A stretch of DNA of 64,000 nucleotides from contig JAPPKS010000026.1 in NCBI GenBank assembly GCA_028819845.1, forward strand, positions 14,917 to 78,916, in the 5' to 3' direction. Shown here in pieces: positions 9,104 through 17,735 of the stretch. This DNA comes from Candidatus Poribacteria bacterium (GTDB lineage: Bacteria; Poribacteria; WGA-4E; PCPOR2b). Within the stretch, counting starts at the first letter, position 1; each line of letters opens with the position of its first letter. The notes under the pieces are model-generated. The model made no database searches, was not told the origin of the DNA, and worked only from the letters and a program-made list of their open reading frames with translations. The position numbers and the translations under genes are program-made.

Positions 9104-9817
9104 TTGGCAAATTGTATAATTGTCTTCGCCAAAAATCCAGTTCCCAACGAAGTAAAAACTCGTCTGATTCCCTTCCTACCGCCAGAACGAGCAGCATCAT
9201 TATACCGAGCGTTTCTTGTCGATTGGTGCCACACGCTTCACAGAATTCCTGCCGCTCAGCTTGTTATTGCCTACACTCCGCCTGACAGCCTGATTCCTAT
9301 GAAAAATCTGATTGGCTTAGAGGTAATTTATATCCCACAGGCTGGATCGAATCTAGGCGAACGCCTAATCTCCGCTGCTCAATGGGCGTCCAGTCAAAAT
9401 TATTCAAAATTGCTTTTGGTGGGTTCTGATAGTCCAACGCTGCCGCTCCCGTATGTAGAGCGCGCTTTCAAGCTGTTGGACTCTTGCGATGTGGCTATTG
9501 GACCGAGTATGGATGGTGGGTACTACCTGATAGGATTTTCCGCCCACGGAGCATCGTTGGCAATCCCCAAAGTCTTTCAGGATATTTCATGGAGTACGGA
9601 CATAGTTTTCCGCCAGACACTTGAAAAAACTAAAGCCGTCAATGCGCGCTTGCATTTGCTGCCGCCGTGGTATGACGTGGATAATCCAGAAGGGTTGCAA
9701 CGCTTATGCGACCACCTTTTTGCGATGCAACTCGCTGGAGAAGAGATTTCCGCTCCGCAGACTGTCATCGAACTATCCAAATTTGTGGAATTTTCGGGGC
9801 TGTTGAAGCGTGGGTGA
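9104..9817 (+). CDS. DUF2064 / TIGR04282 glycosyltransferase-like protein
   Basis: 237 residues. The N-terminus CIIVFAKNPVPNEVKTRL and the later GSDSPTLP and GPSMDGGYYLIG motifs are hallmarks of the DUF2064 family (GT-A fold, nucleotidyl/glycosyl-transferase like; one clade is annotated as arsenosugar biosynthesis glycosyltransferase). Cytoplasmic; the donor and acceptor are unknown. The family N-terminus begins right at a TTG codon at 9104, so this non-ATG start is likely. Arsenosugar genes (arsM, arsS) are not nearby, so that specific role is not supported. Confidence 0.85.
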   Translation: MANCIIVFAKNPVPNEVKTRLIPFLPPERAASLYRAFLVDWCHTLHRIPAAQLVIAYTPPDSLIPMKNLIGLEVIYIPQAGSNLGERLISAAQWASSQNYSKLLLVGSDSPTLPLPYVERAFKLLDSCDVAIGPSMDGGYYLIGFSAHGASLAIPKVFQDISWSTDIVFRQTLEKTKAVNARLHLLPPWYDVDNPEGLQRLCDHLFAMQLAGEEISAPQTVIELSKFVEFSGLLKRG

Positions 9818-9897
9818 ACCATGGCTTTACATGCCGCAATTTCGATATGTTCGCCTCGGTCAAATCGGCGCCCAAACCGATAAAGATTAAAAAGTAC

Positions 9898-10467
9898 TCA
9901 CGGTTCATCTTTAACTCGCTCTAACTGGGACCGCCAAATCGATTCAGGTATCCCGCCGCGGTGATTCACCACGCGGGCAAGCACGAACAAAAAATCTGAA
10001 AGCCGGTTCAAGTAACGCAAGATTTCTGGGTTAACGGATTCCGTTTTTGCAAGGCTGGCAACGCAGCGCTCGCCGCGCCGGCACACCGTTCGAGCGAGGT
10101 GCAGCCCGGCGCCGCCCTTGGCCCCGCCTGGCAAAATAAAATGCGTCATAGGCGGCAGTATTTCTTGAAATCTATCTATCATTTTCTCCAACGAAGCCGT
10201 CAAATCTGAAGTAATTCTCAGACCTTCCGCTCTTCGGTGTGCACCCGGCGTCGCGAGATCTGCGCCGAGATCGAAGAGCTCGCTCTGAATGCCAGCTAGG
10301 ATTGTGCCAATCTCTCCGTCTCCAATCTGCGATTCTGCAAATCCGATGCAAGCATTGAGTTCATCAATCGTACCGAACGCCTCTACACGCTTGGCGTCCT
10401 TGGAGATCCGCTGCCCGCCATAAAGTCCTGTATCGCCTGTGTCGCCCGTTTTTGTGTAGATTTTCAT
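9898..10467 (-). CDS. Corrinoid adenosyltransferase (PduO/MMAB-type ATR)
   Basis: 189 residues. Transfers adenosyl from ATP to cob(I)alamin, making adenosylcobalamin. N-terminal ATP-binding segment MKIYTKTGDTGDTGLYGG, the VEAFGTIDELNACIGF motif, and the LPGG...LHLARTVCRRGER motif with conserved Arg residues all match the PduO-type family. The frame is open to 10512, but homology begins at the Met at 10467, which I use. Implies B12-dependent enzymes elsewhere in the genome. Confidence 0.93.
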   Translation of the reverse strand: MKIYTKTGDTGDTGLYGGQRISKDAKRVEAFGTIDELNACIGFAESQIGDGEIGTILAGIQSELFDLGADLATPGAHRRAEGLRITSDLTASLEKMIDRFQEILPPMTHFILPGGAKGGAGLHLARTVCRRGERCVASLAKTESVNPEILRYLNRLSDFLFVLARVVNHRGGIPESIWRSQLERVKDEP

Positions 10468-10723
10468 TTTACTTTTTACCCATCTGTCCTTTTCTCGACG
10501 CACAGCGTTCAATCGGCAGAGAACGCCGAATGCTATGTCGATTTTCGATATTTTGGCACATCCAAATAGAAATTGTCAACGCTAAGCATCTCGGTCTTCG
10601 TTCCGGTCCGGTTGAGTCTTGACACGATTTTCTCCGTTTGCTATAATCAACTCGGATAATCAAATTTTAACGTCACGAAAATTACGAAACTTTCAAACAT
10701 TCTGGAGTCAAATCGGAGAAAAT

Positions 10724-11566
10724 ATGCGGCAAATCGAAAAAATTCGAATTGGTCACAGCCCAGATTCTGATGATGCCTTCATGTTTTATGCCCTCGCCGA
10801 AGGACTTATCCCTACCAATAATCTTGAGATTGTGCACGTTATTGAAGACATTGAGAGCTTAAACCGCCGTGCGCTCAATGCGGAATTGGAGGTTACAGCG
10901 ATTTCTGTTCACGCTTACGCTTATGTCGCGGAAAACTACGTTTTGACGCCCTGCGGCGCAAGCATCGGCGACCAATACGGGCCGCTAGTCGTCTCTAAAG
11001 AACCCATGTCGCGTGAAGAACTTGCCGGTAAAAAAATCGCAATTCCCGGTAATATGACCACGGCCTATCTGACGATGCGCCTTTTCCAACCGGACTTCCA
11101 ACCCGAAGTAGTCCGATTCGACCAAATTTTGCAATATGTTCAAGACGGCCGCGCCGATGCCGGATTAATTATTCACGAAGGCCAACTGACGTATTCACGC
11201 GAAGGATTGTGCAAAGTTGTCGATCTGGGGGAATGGTGGTTCGAGGAAACCCGGTTGCCGCTTCCGCTAGGCGCTAATGCAATCCGCCGAAATATCGGGG
11301 ACAAGGACATCCAGCAAATTACTTCCCTCCTCAAGCAGAGCATCCAATACGCGCTTGAACATCGTGAACAGGGACTGGCGTATGCAATGACCTATGCACG
11401 TGACATGGAGACTAATCTTACGGATCGATTTGTCGGTATGTATGTCAACGACTACACCCTTGACTACGGTGAAAAGGGCAGAGCCGGCGTCAAAGAACTG
11501 CTGCGTCGCGGCTACAAGTCTGGAATTATCAAAAATTCCGTGGAAGCCGAATTCGTAGAGATTTGA
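10724..11566 (+). CDS. mqnD: 1,4-dihydroxy-6-naphthoate synthase-like (MqnD), menaquinone futalosine pathway
   Basis: 280 residues. The opening RIGHSPDSDDAFMFYALAEG is the MqnD signature within the MqnA/MqnD (DUF178) periplasmic-binding-protein fold. MqnD converts cyclic dehypoxanthinyl futalosine to 1,4-dihydroxy-6-naphthoate. Start set at 10724 by CGGAGAA upstream; the frame opens earlier at a non-ATG codon. Other mqn genes are not in the window, so the pathway is inferred from this gene alone. Transcribed toward dapL. Confidence 0.85.
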   Translation: MRQIEKIRIGHSPDSDDAFMFYALAEGLIPTNNLEIVHVIEDIESLNRRALNAELEVTAISVHAYAYVAENYVLTPCGASIGDQYGPLVVSKEPMSREELAGKKIAIPGNMTTAYLTMRLFQPDFQPEVVRFDQILQYVQDGRADAGLIIHEGQLTYSREGLCKVVDLGEWWFEETRLPLPLGANAIRRNIGDKDIQQITSLLKQSIQYALEHREQGLAYAMTYARDMETNLTDRFVGMYVNDYTLDYGEKGRAGVKELLRRGYKSGIIKNSVEAEFVEI

Positions 11567-11743
11567 TTTCAACCTCGCAGGGGCAGATGCAAAAGAACGC
11601 ACGGCTTTTCCCTTAAAATACACTGCGGCATGTCGTGAAGTTTTATTTTGCAAAAAATCCGGCGTATTAATTGCCAAAATCAAGTAAAAACGGCAAATTG
11701 TCCATTTCCTAACACCAAATTCAACAGACTTGTGGGAGAAAAC

Positions 11744-12913
11744 ATGCAGATTGCGAACCGGTTAAAGAGGATTCCGCCCTATCTATTCATGGAATTGCGC
11801 AATAAAATCAACAAGGCAAAAGCCGAGGGAATTGATGTCATCAGCCTCGCGGTCGGGGATCCGGTTGAACCAACGCCCCAACCGGTAATTGACGCACTCA
11901 ATCGATCGGCTGCAGAAGCAGCTAACCACCGTTATCCAACAGACGAAGAAAAGGGAATGTTTGCTTTTCGGCGTGCCGTTGCAGATTGGTATTCGGCCAG
12001 ATACAACACTGATTTAGACCCGGAACGCGAAGTGTTGGGCTTAATCGGCTCTAAGGAGGGATGCCACCATTTTATCCTGGCGGTTGCCAATCCCGGTGAC
12101 ACAGTCTTGATGACGGATCCAGGTTATCCGGCGTACCGCGCCAGCATTCTGATGGCGGAAGCCGAACCGTATAATGTGCCTATTACGGTAGATAACGGGT
12201 TTCTTCCAAGGCTCGCGGATATCCCGTCAGACGTAGCTAAACGCTCGACGGCGATGTTCCTGAATTACCCGAACAATCCCACCGGCGCCATCGCGACTCC
12301 AGAATTCTTCGCCGAGGTCGTCGAATTTTCAAAAACACACGGCATCGCCATTTGCCACGATAATCCTTACAGTGAAATCGTGTTTGACGATACTGAGCCG
12401 TTGAGTTTTCTATCGACTCCGGGCGCAATAGATGTGGGGGTTGAACTCAATTCACTGTCGAAACCATTCAATATGACCGGCTGGCGAATCGGTATGGCGA
12501 CGGGCAACCAAGAACTCATTTCCGGAATAGCCCAGGTCAAAGAAAATACCGATTCTGGAGTGTTTAACGCTATTCAATATGCTGGCATTGCAGCGTTGTC
12601 TAAATGCCAGCATAACATCGGGCAAATGCTGCAAATATATACGCGCCGGCGTGAGAAAATCCTAAATACCTTCAAGGAGGTCGTCCCGGCAAGTTACGCG
12701 CCGCCAAAGGGGACATTTTACCTCTGGTTGCCGACTCCCAATGAGATGAATTCGATCGATTTTGCGACGTTTATCTTTGAGAGGGCGGCGGTTGTCATTA
12801 CGGCTGGTTCAGCTTACGGTGAGTTTGGTGAAGGCTATTTTCGGGTCGCGCTGACGGTTCCCGATGCACGATTAGAAGAGGCGCTTGATCGGATTCGCCA
12901 AGCACTGGGGTAA
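11744..12913 (+). CDS. dapL: PLP-dependent class I/II aminotransferase, probable LL-diaminopimelate aminotransferase
   Basis: 389 residues. Fold-type I aminotransferase with NYPNNPTGA, the DNPYSEIVF segment and SLSKPFNMTGWRIG, in which Lys240 is the PLP lysine. The N-terminus (RLKRIPPYLFMELRNKINKAKAEGIDVISLAVGDP) is the pattern of DapL-type LL-diaminopimelate aminotransferases, which convert tetrahydrodipicolinate directly to LL-DAP for lysine and peptidoglycan. Start fixed by GGGAG upstream. Related alanine/aspartate aminotransferases of the same clade cannot be excluded. Confidence 0.88.
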   Translation: MQIANRLKRIPPYLFMELRNKINKAKAEGIDVISLAVGDPVEPTPQPVIDALNRSAAEAANHRYPTDEEKGMFAFRRAVADWYSARYNTDLDPEREVLGLIGSKEGCHHFILAVANPGDTVLMTDPGYPAYRASILMAEAEPYNVPITVDNGFLPRLADIPSDVAKRSTAMFLNYPNNPTGAIATPEFFAEVVEFSKTHGIAICHDNPYSEIVFDDTEPLSFLSTPGAIDVGVELNSLSKPFNMTGWRIGMATGNQELISGIAQVKENTDSGVFNAIQYAGIAALSKCQHNIGQMLQIYTRRREKILNTFKEVVPASYAPPKGTFYLWLPTPNEMNSIDFATFIFERAAVVITAGSAYGEFGEGYFRVALTVPDARLEEALDRIRQALG

Positions 12914-12978
12914 GAGAATAATCCTTGTAAGATGCGAGTGTGGACGGTGTGATGTATAGTTTGCCGTTTTCACGTACG

Positions 12979-13614
12979 CTATGCATTGCCCACTTTGGAA
13001 ATCTTATAGCTGCACAGGTGATCGCCTGTAACCATGTGGCATTGCCGTTCAACCGGAACACTGAGTAACCTCTCAAAAAGAGAGAGTTCTTGCTGACAGA
13101 GCTGATTGTATTTTTCTACTACGGAACCGAGTGCACAATTATGCTCTTTCATGATGAAAGCCGTTGGCGTTTCTTCAACCTCAACCATATAGCCCTCCTC
13201 ATTCAAGAAATCAACGAGCATTTCGACCCTTCGCTCCAAACTCTTTTCCTCAATGTTTTTAAAGTGTGTTGAAATCTTTGCTTCCATGTCGTAAGCAAGT
13301 ATCTGGTCGACTTTCTCTGCACCATCCACCATAACTAATGCATCCAAGATGCCCATTGTGAATCGTGGATAGTTGCTCGGAAATAACCTTGCCGCCTCTT
13401 CTGCTAAGCGATATACATACGTCGGCCTACCCCGCCCGATTTTTTCTCGGTTGTATTGAATATAACCCTCGCGCTCCAGAACGGTTAGATGCTGACGAAC
13501 CGTCATTGAATGGAGGTCTAATTTCGTCGCGATTTCGCCCGCAGTCATGCCATCGCTCTTTTTCAAAAGAGAAACAATCTCTCCCCGTGTTTCCTTCGGC
13601 AGCGATTTCACCAT
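12979..13614 (-). CDS. SufR-like winged-helix regulator with Fe-S cysteine set
   Basis: 211 residues. N-terminal winged helix-turn-helix (about 8-70: MTAGEIATKLDLHSMTVRQHLTVLEREGYI, then RGRPTYVYRL), DeoR/ArsR-like. The C-terminal half has Cys160, Cys173, Cys192 and Cys201 in the arrangement of SufR-type regulators, which bind a [4Fe-4S] cluster and repress Fe-S assembly genes. AAGGAGG sits directly before the ATG. It is divergent from the sigma factor at 13802, which is followed by an Nfu-type Fe-S protein; autoregulation and control of that unit are plausible. No suf operon is visible here. Confidence 0.85.
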   Translation of the reverse strand: MVKSLPKETRGEIVSLLKKSDGMTAGEIATKLDLHSMTVRQHLTVLEREGYIQYNREKIGRGRPTYVYRLAEEAARLFPSNYPRFTMGILDALVMVDGAEKVDQILAYDMEAKISTHFKNIEEKSLERRVEMLVDFLNEEGYMVEVEETPTAFIMKEHNCALGSVVEKYNQLCQQELSLFERLLSVPVERQCHMVTGDHLCSYKISKVGNA

Positions 13615-13640
13615 TGCACCTCCTTCAACTCACACATTAG

Positions 13641-13669
13641 ATTATATCAACAAAATTCCAAATTTACAA
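13641..13669 (-). promoter_or_regulatory. Sigma-70 type promoter of the SufR-like gene
   Basis: On the minus strand TTGTAA (13669-13664), 17-bp spacer, TATAAT (13646-13641), about 27 nt before the start codon. A perfect -10 and 4/6 -35 at ideal spacing. Confidence 0.75.
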
Positions 13670-13696
13670 GTTAAAATGATTTTTTAAGTTATTTAC

Positions 13697-13725
13697 TTGA
13701 CTAAACTTAGATAAGATGATATTAT
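13697..13725 (+). promoter_or_regulatory. Sigma-70 type promoter of the sigma factor gene
   Basis: TTGACT (13697-13702), 17-bp spacer, TATTAT (13720-13725). Five of six matches in each box. The leader to the ATG at 13802 is about 70 nt. The two divergent -35 boxes are only 27 bp apart, so a regulator bound between them could act on both genes. Confidence 0.78.
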
Positions 13726-13801
13726 TCCCGTAGTTAGATGAGACGCCGATTATGGATAGTATTTAAATGGAGCGGTAAACGGACTATGGGGAACAAAGGA
13801 A

Positions 13802-14767
13802 ATGAATGAAAATGATGTCCGGGGAAAGACCTTGGTTGAGGGAACAGAAGAAGCGTATATTGAGGACGATGAGGGTTGGATAGCCGCGTTATCAGACGAT
13901 GAATCAAGCAGCACTCAAATCGATGCGCTAAGTAGTTGGTTGCGCGAAGCGTCGCACCATGAACTTTTATCCCGGGAAGAAGAAATAGAGCTTGCCAAAC
14001 GAATTGAAGCAGCCGATGAATCCGCTCGTAGTGAATTGATTGAGGCAAACCTGCGGTTAGTGATTTCCGTAGCGTTAAAATACCAAGGCAACAATGTTCC
14101 CTTGGAAGACCTTATTCAAGAAGGCAATATTGGATTAATGAAAGCAGTAAATAAATTCGACTACCGTAAAGGCTTTAAGTTTAGCACCTATGCCATTTGG
14201 TGGATTAGACAAGCCATAATGAGAACGCTAGATAACTGTTCTCGGTCAATTCGGTTGCCTTCATATATCGTTGCGAAAGTCAACAAAATTGACTCGACTT
14301 ATGCAAACTTGAGTCAGGATTTGCAACGGGAACCAACAGTTGAAGAATTATCCAAATCACTCGAATTTACCGATAAACAGATCGAAGAAATACTCGAATT
14401 CAACTCGGAAATCCTTTCGTTAGAGTTGCCTTTGACCGATGAAAGAGACGCGAATAGTTTGGGAGATTTGATTGAAGATTCGGAGGCAAACCCAGAGGTT
14501 GGGTTGATTTCAGAACTGATTGATCGAGATTTAGTGGATTCGCTGCTTGGCAAATTAAAGGCAAGAGAGCGAGCCGTTCTACGAATGAGGTTCGGCCTTG
14601 AAGATGGTGAGGAGAGGACCTTACTTGAAATCGGAGAGAAACTAAACGTTACAAGAGAGCGCATTCGCCAATTGGAAGCAGAAGCAATCGCCCGACTTCA
14701 GCGTTTGTATGACGAAAACGGCGAACTTCGTTTGCTCGCAAAACCCCTGTGTAGATCGGCAGCCTAG
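13802..14767 (+). CDS. RNA polymerase sigma factor, sigma-70 family (group 2-like)
   Basis: 321 residues. Region 1.2-like segment ([23 protein letters not shown]), region 2 ([13 protein letters not shown]..., [37 protein letters not shown]), region 3 and region 4.2 ([22 protein letters not shown]) are all present, with a short acidic N-terminus in place of region 1.1. Gives RNA polymerase promoter specificity. In region 2.4 the residue matching E. coli sigma70 Thr440 is Met, so -10 recognition may differ slightly. Divergent from the SufR-like regulator and followed by nfu. Its target genes are unknown. Confidence 0.92.
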   Translation: MNENDVRGKTLVEGTEEAYIEDDEGWIAALSDDESSSTQIDALSSWLREASHHELLSREEEIELAKRIEAADESARSELIEANLRLVISVALKYQGNNVPLEDLIQEGNIGLMKAVNKFDYRKGFKFSTYAIWWIRQAIMRTLDNCSRSIRLPSYIVAKVNKIDSTYANLSQDLQREPTVEELSKSLEFTDKQIEEILEFNSEILSLELPLTDERDANSLGDLIEDSEANPEVGLISELIDRDLVDSLLGKLKARERAVLRMRFGLEDGEERTLLEIGEKLNVTRERIRQLEAEAIARLQRLYDENGELRLLAKPLCRSAA

Positions 14768-14893
14768 CAATTCAGCCATCGAAAACCACTGATTTACCGG
14801 GAAGGAATTCGTTTTCTCGCCGCAGCATTTTTAAAATTTGACCTCCCATACTACGAAAGGAGAGAGCATTCTCTACGGAATGTTTCAAAGACA

Positions 14894-15526
14894 ATGAAAA
14901 ATCTGCTGAATAAGCTAAGGATGAAACAACCCGACGCAGGGGACGGGGATTTTTCCATTTCGGTTACCGACGCTGCAAGGCAAAAGGTAAATTCGATTAT
15001 TGATGGACAAGAGGCAAAAGTTGAAGGTCTCCGAATCTCCATTGAAGGACGTACAGCGTCTGCCTTCCAGTACGGGCTAGGGCTTGAAGAAGAGGCAGCT
15101 CCGGACGATGTCGTCGTTGACTGCGGCGACTTCAAGGTTTTAATTGATCCGGAGAGCGCTGAAAATCTGAAGGGCTCGACCATTGACTATGTGGAAACCC
15201 TGAATTCGAGCGGTTTTAATGTTGAGAATCCAAACACGCCAACTTGGGATAACCCCAAAGCTCAAAAGATTCAGGAACTCATTGACGAACAGATTAATCC
15301 CGCGGTAGCAGCACACGGCGGGCATATTGACCTTTTAGACGTCAAGGATGATTCAATCTACATACACATGGGAGGCGGATGTCAGGGTTGCGGCATGGCG
15401 AATGTCACATTGAAGCACGGGATTGAATCAATGATTAAGGATGTATTCCCGGAGATTACTCAAATCGTAGATACCACGGATCACGCCGCAGGTACAAATC
15501 CCTACTACCAACCGAGTAAAGGGTAA
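14894..15526 (+). CDS. Nfu-type Fe-S carrier protein with A-type-like N-terminal domain (NfuA-like)
   Basis: 210 residues. The first about 105 residues (FSISVTDAARQKVNSII...DGQEAKVEGLRISIEG) resemble a HesB/IscA-type fold that lacks its cysteines, as in NfuA. The C-terminal Nfu domain (from about 118) carries the cluster-ligand pair Cys163-x-x-Cys166 in GGGCQGCGMA. NfuA-type proteins receive and deliver [4Fe-4S] clusters to apo-enzymes; the lipoyl synthase at 22978 in this window is a typical client. Downstream of the sigma factor in the same direction, 126 nt apart. Confidence 0.92.
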   Translation: MKNLLNKLRMKQPDAGDGDFSISVTDAARQKVNSIIDGQEAKVEGLRISIEGRTASAFQYGLGLEEEAAPDDVVVDCGDFKVLIDPESAENLKGSTIDYVETLNSSGFNVENPNTPTWDNPKAQKIQELIDEQINPAVAAHGGHIDLLDVKDDSIYIHMGGGCQGCGMANVTLKHGIESMIKDVFPEITQIVDTTDHAAGTNPYYQPSKG

Positions 15527-15958
15527 ACCTGTTGAAGTGCAATTTTCACGACTAGGCAACACCCAATCATCGCTCCCAAAATTTCCCCATCGTTTAGATT
15601 TTTCGTCCAACCGGCCATCATCATCACAGTTGTCTTGAAATTGCTCCCGCAATGCCTTATTGAGGACTGATGTCGCTTCGAAATCACCAGCAAATGGCAA
15701 ACCGCTATCGCAGGTTAAGTCAAACCCCTTTGTGTCCTACACGTATTCAATCGCTCGCAGCCGCAATCAGACGTTTTCTTCGGCGGCTTTGTCTAAGTTG
15801 CCAAATCGCTAAAATCGCGTCCTCGCCAATTTCAGGTGTTATTAGATATACAGCATGCACCAGACGTTTTCTTGACATTCCAAAGAACCTATATTAATAT
15901 TCCAACAATATTTTGTTGAGATAACCGCTTCGGCGATCCAATATCAGGGAGGCTTGGC
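15527..15958. other. Intergenic region without recognisable gene
   Basis: About 430 bases. Small ORFs on both strands show no family pattern, and no clear terminator or RNA gene is seen. The last 40 bases hold the leader and GGGAGG ribosome-binding site of the lipoprotein gene at 15959. Confidence 0.5.
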
Positions 15959-16789
15959 ATGAAAAGCCTAAACGCTTTGGTTAAGATTTGGATTGTGTTT
16001 TTGGTATCTGTTGGGGGGATTGGCTGCCTCTCGCAAGTGATTCCGGAAGTTGCACGGGACAAAAAGCTACTCGACTATGCAACCGCACAAAACGGCGCCA
16101 CGGTTATTGCTTCAATGGGAACGCCCGGTCACAGGGTTCAATCCATGATCGATTCCACTCACGACGGCATCGAATACTCCATAACTTCAACCTCCACCCC
16201 AGGACATGACGCCGCAACGGCTATCAACGGTATCGCTTCCTCAGAAAATTGGGATAAGGGGGAAGGTTGGGAAGTTCAATTTGAACGCATTCACGGCTAC
16301 AACCCCTTCCTAAATCCGTTCGATGACAACATACCCGGGGAATCACAAGGTTGCGCTTGGATTGAAGTGCATTTTCCTGAACGAAAACGGGTCAATCGGA
16401 TTGTGATTCACACACTGGATTCTTCCGAGTATCCAGCTTCGAAATTTGGCATTTATTCGGGACTTCTCAGAGTTTGGCGCGAAAAACGGTGGGAAACTTT
16501 AGGTCGAATTAAAACCGGAAAGATTGAGTATAGGACTCAAGCATCCTATGGAAAACCGGCTGGCGGCAAAATTGAGTTCAGGTTTTCCCCAATGAAAATC
16601 ACCAAGGTTCAATTTGTCGTGTATCGCAGCAATGACCGAAAAGTAGTGGATCGCACGTTTGGTAGCGTGATAGAAAAGAGTACCGCCCGAATCGTCGAAA
16701 TTGAAGTAACCGGAAATGAATCGGCGGACACAATATCTCAACCACCGGAGTCTCCAGCATTGGACACAGAAGGATATCCGGATTTCTAA
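15959..16789 (+). CDS. Hypothetical lipoprotein with discoidin-like (F5/8 type C) fold
   Basis: 276 residues. N-terminal hydrophobic stretch ends in a lipobox-like VGGIGC (Cys about 23), suggesting a lipoprotein. A segment with ATAINGIASSENWDKGEGWEVQF followed by WIEVHFPERKRVNRIVIHTLDS is typical of F5/8 type C (discoidin/CBM32-like) domains, which bind glycans or surfaces. GGGAGG ribosome-binding site precedes the ATG. It converges on the selenoprotein-like gene at 16858. Ligand unknown. Confidence 0.75.
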   Translation: MKSLNALVKIWIVFLVSVGGIGCLSQVIPEVARDKKLLDYATAQNGATVIASMGTPGHRVQSMIDSTHDGIEYSITSTSTPGHDAATAINGIASSENWDKGEGWEVQFERIHGYNPFLNPFDDNIPGESQGCAWIEVHFPERKRVNRIVIHTLDSSEYPASKFGIYSGLLRVWREKRWETLGRIKTGKIEYRTQASYGKPAGGKIEFRFSPMKITKVQFVVYRSNDRKVVDRTFGSVIEKSTARIVEIEVTGNESADTISQPPESPALDTEGYPDF

Positions 16790-16857
16790 GGCGGTACTCT
16801 TTCATTCAATCTACAAATCCGTACGTTTGCGGATGAATTTTCTATCAAGGGACGTAG

Positions 16858-17451
16858 TTAAAGGAGTTCCTTTATCTTCTGCTCTATGGCTATCTCGCCA
16901 CCGGGTCCAAAGCCAACCTCACGGTAGCGCACAATGCCCTCTTTATCAATATAATAGGTGGATGGGACACCCTGCACACTGTATGCTTGAAATTGAGCGC
17001 GCCCGTTCAAAAGGATGGTATAAGCGATGGGTGTCCGTTGCACAAAACTTTTCACTCTAGAATCTGGTTCACTGCTCACACCAATGACCACTAGTCCTTG
17101 ATCTTTGTATTTCTGGTATAGCCTGTTCAAGTGTGGAACCTCCACACGGCATGGCCCTCACGACGTCGTCCAGAAGTTTAAAATGACTGGCTTGCCCTTG
17201 AAATCTGCCAGACTCACCTGATTACCGTTTAAATCCTGCAACGTGAAGGATGGCGCGGGTTGATTGGTGAGCGAAGCTGTTGCGCTTTGAACACTTGTCG
17301 GCGGATTCTGTTGGGTAAAGTTCGGATTAAGTCGTTTATTCCGCCGTTGCTGCGCCTGTTCCAGGGCGTCGCAGCCGATGAGTGAAAGTATAAACAAGAA
17401 CACAACAGATTCATAAATCCAATGCTTGCGCGGCCAGTTTCGCATTTCCAT
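16858..17451 (-). CDS. Probable selenocysteine-containing TlpA/thioredoxin-like lipoprotein (in-frame TGA at the catalytic site)
   Basis: If the TGA at 17158-17160 is read through, the product is 197 residues. It has a signal with lipobox LSLIGC, a proline-rich linker, then a complete TlpA-type fold: [62 protein letters not shown], cis-Pro segment [14 protein letters not shown]. The TGA occupies exactly the first Cys of the CGPC redox motif (residue 98); Cys101 is the partner. Both halves are in the same frame, so this is not a frameshift. A hairpin resembling a bacterial SECIS follows the TGA (17131-17147). Start at 17451 is set by AAGGAG. Expected role: membrane-anchored thiol-disulfide oxidoreductase in the periplasm. 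Alternatives: a nonsense mutation or sequencing error of TGC/TGT; the neighbouring TCG (Ser) where Trp is usual leaves that open. Confidence 0.75.
17131..17147 (-). promoter_or_regulatory. Candidate bacterial SECIS hairpin
   Basis: Minus strand: GUGUGG stem, AGGUU loop, CCACAC stem, six perfect pairs. It begins 10 nt after the TGA, so the loop starts 16 nt after it. E. coli fdhF has 11 nt followed by a 17-nt hairpin with loop AGGUCU, which is nearly the same geometry and loop sequence. The hairpin lies inside the coding frame, as bacterial SECIS elements do, so part of it is constrained by the conserved V-E-V-P-H residues. Confidence 0.7.
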
Positions 17452-17735
17452 TGTTTCATTCTCCTTATTCATTTTGGAAAACATGGTCAATAAATTAGCA
17501 TCATGTCAATTTGACGCTTTAGCTGAAAAATCGTTTAGAGTGGAATTATTTTATGGATAAGCAATGCTTAAACAGTTGACGATTTGTCTTTATAAACTGG
17601 TTGCACGTACTCCTCGCTACAATTCCTGTGCAAAATAGCCGAAGCAAACATTTTCAGAGTGGAAAGTATCTCACACGGTTAACATATTTTATCCGAAGAT
17701 TTCCGAATCAAATTTTTTGAAAGGAGGCCAACAGC

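Noticed and set aside
9104-9817. Specific assignment to arsenosugar biosynthesis
   Set aside because: The named subfamily is broad and no arsenic genes are adjacent.
15428-15700. Minus-strand ORFs opposite and after the nfu gene
   Set aside because: No transporter or other family pattern after inspection; part is antisense to nfu.
16858-17490. Explaining the split TlpA gene by a frameshift
   Set aside because: Both halves are in the same frame, 345 bases apart between their first codons, with only the TGA between.
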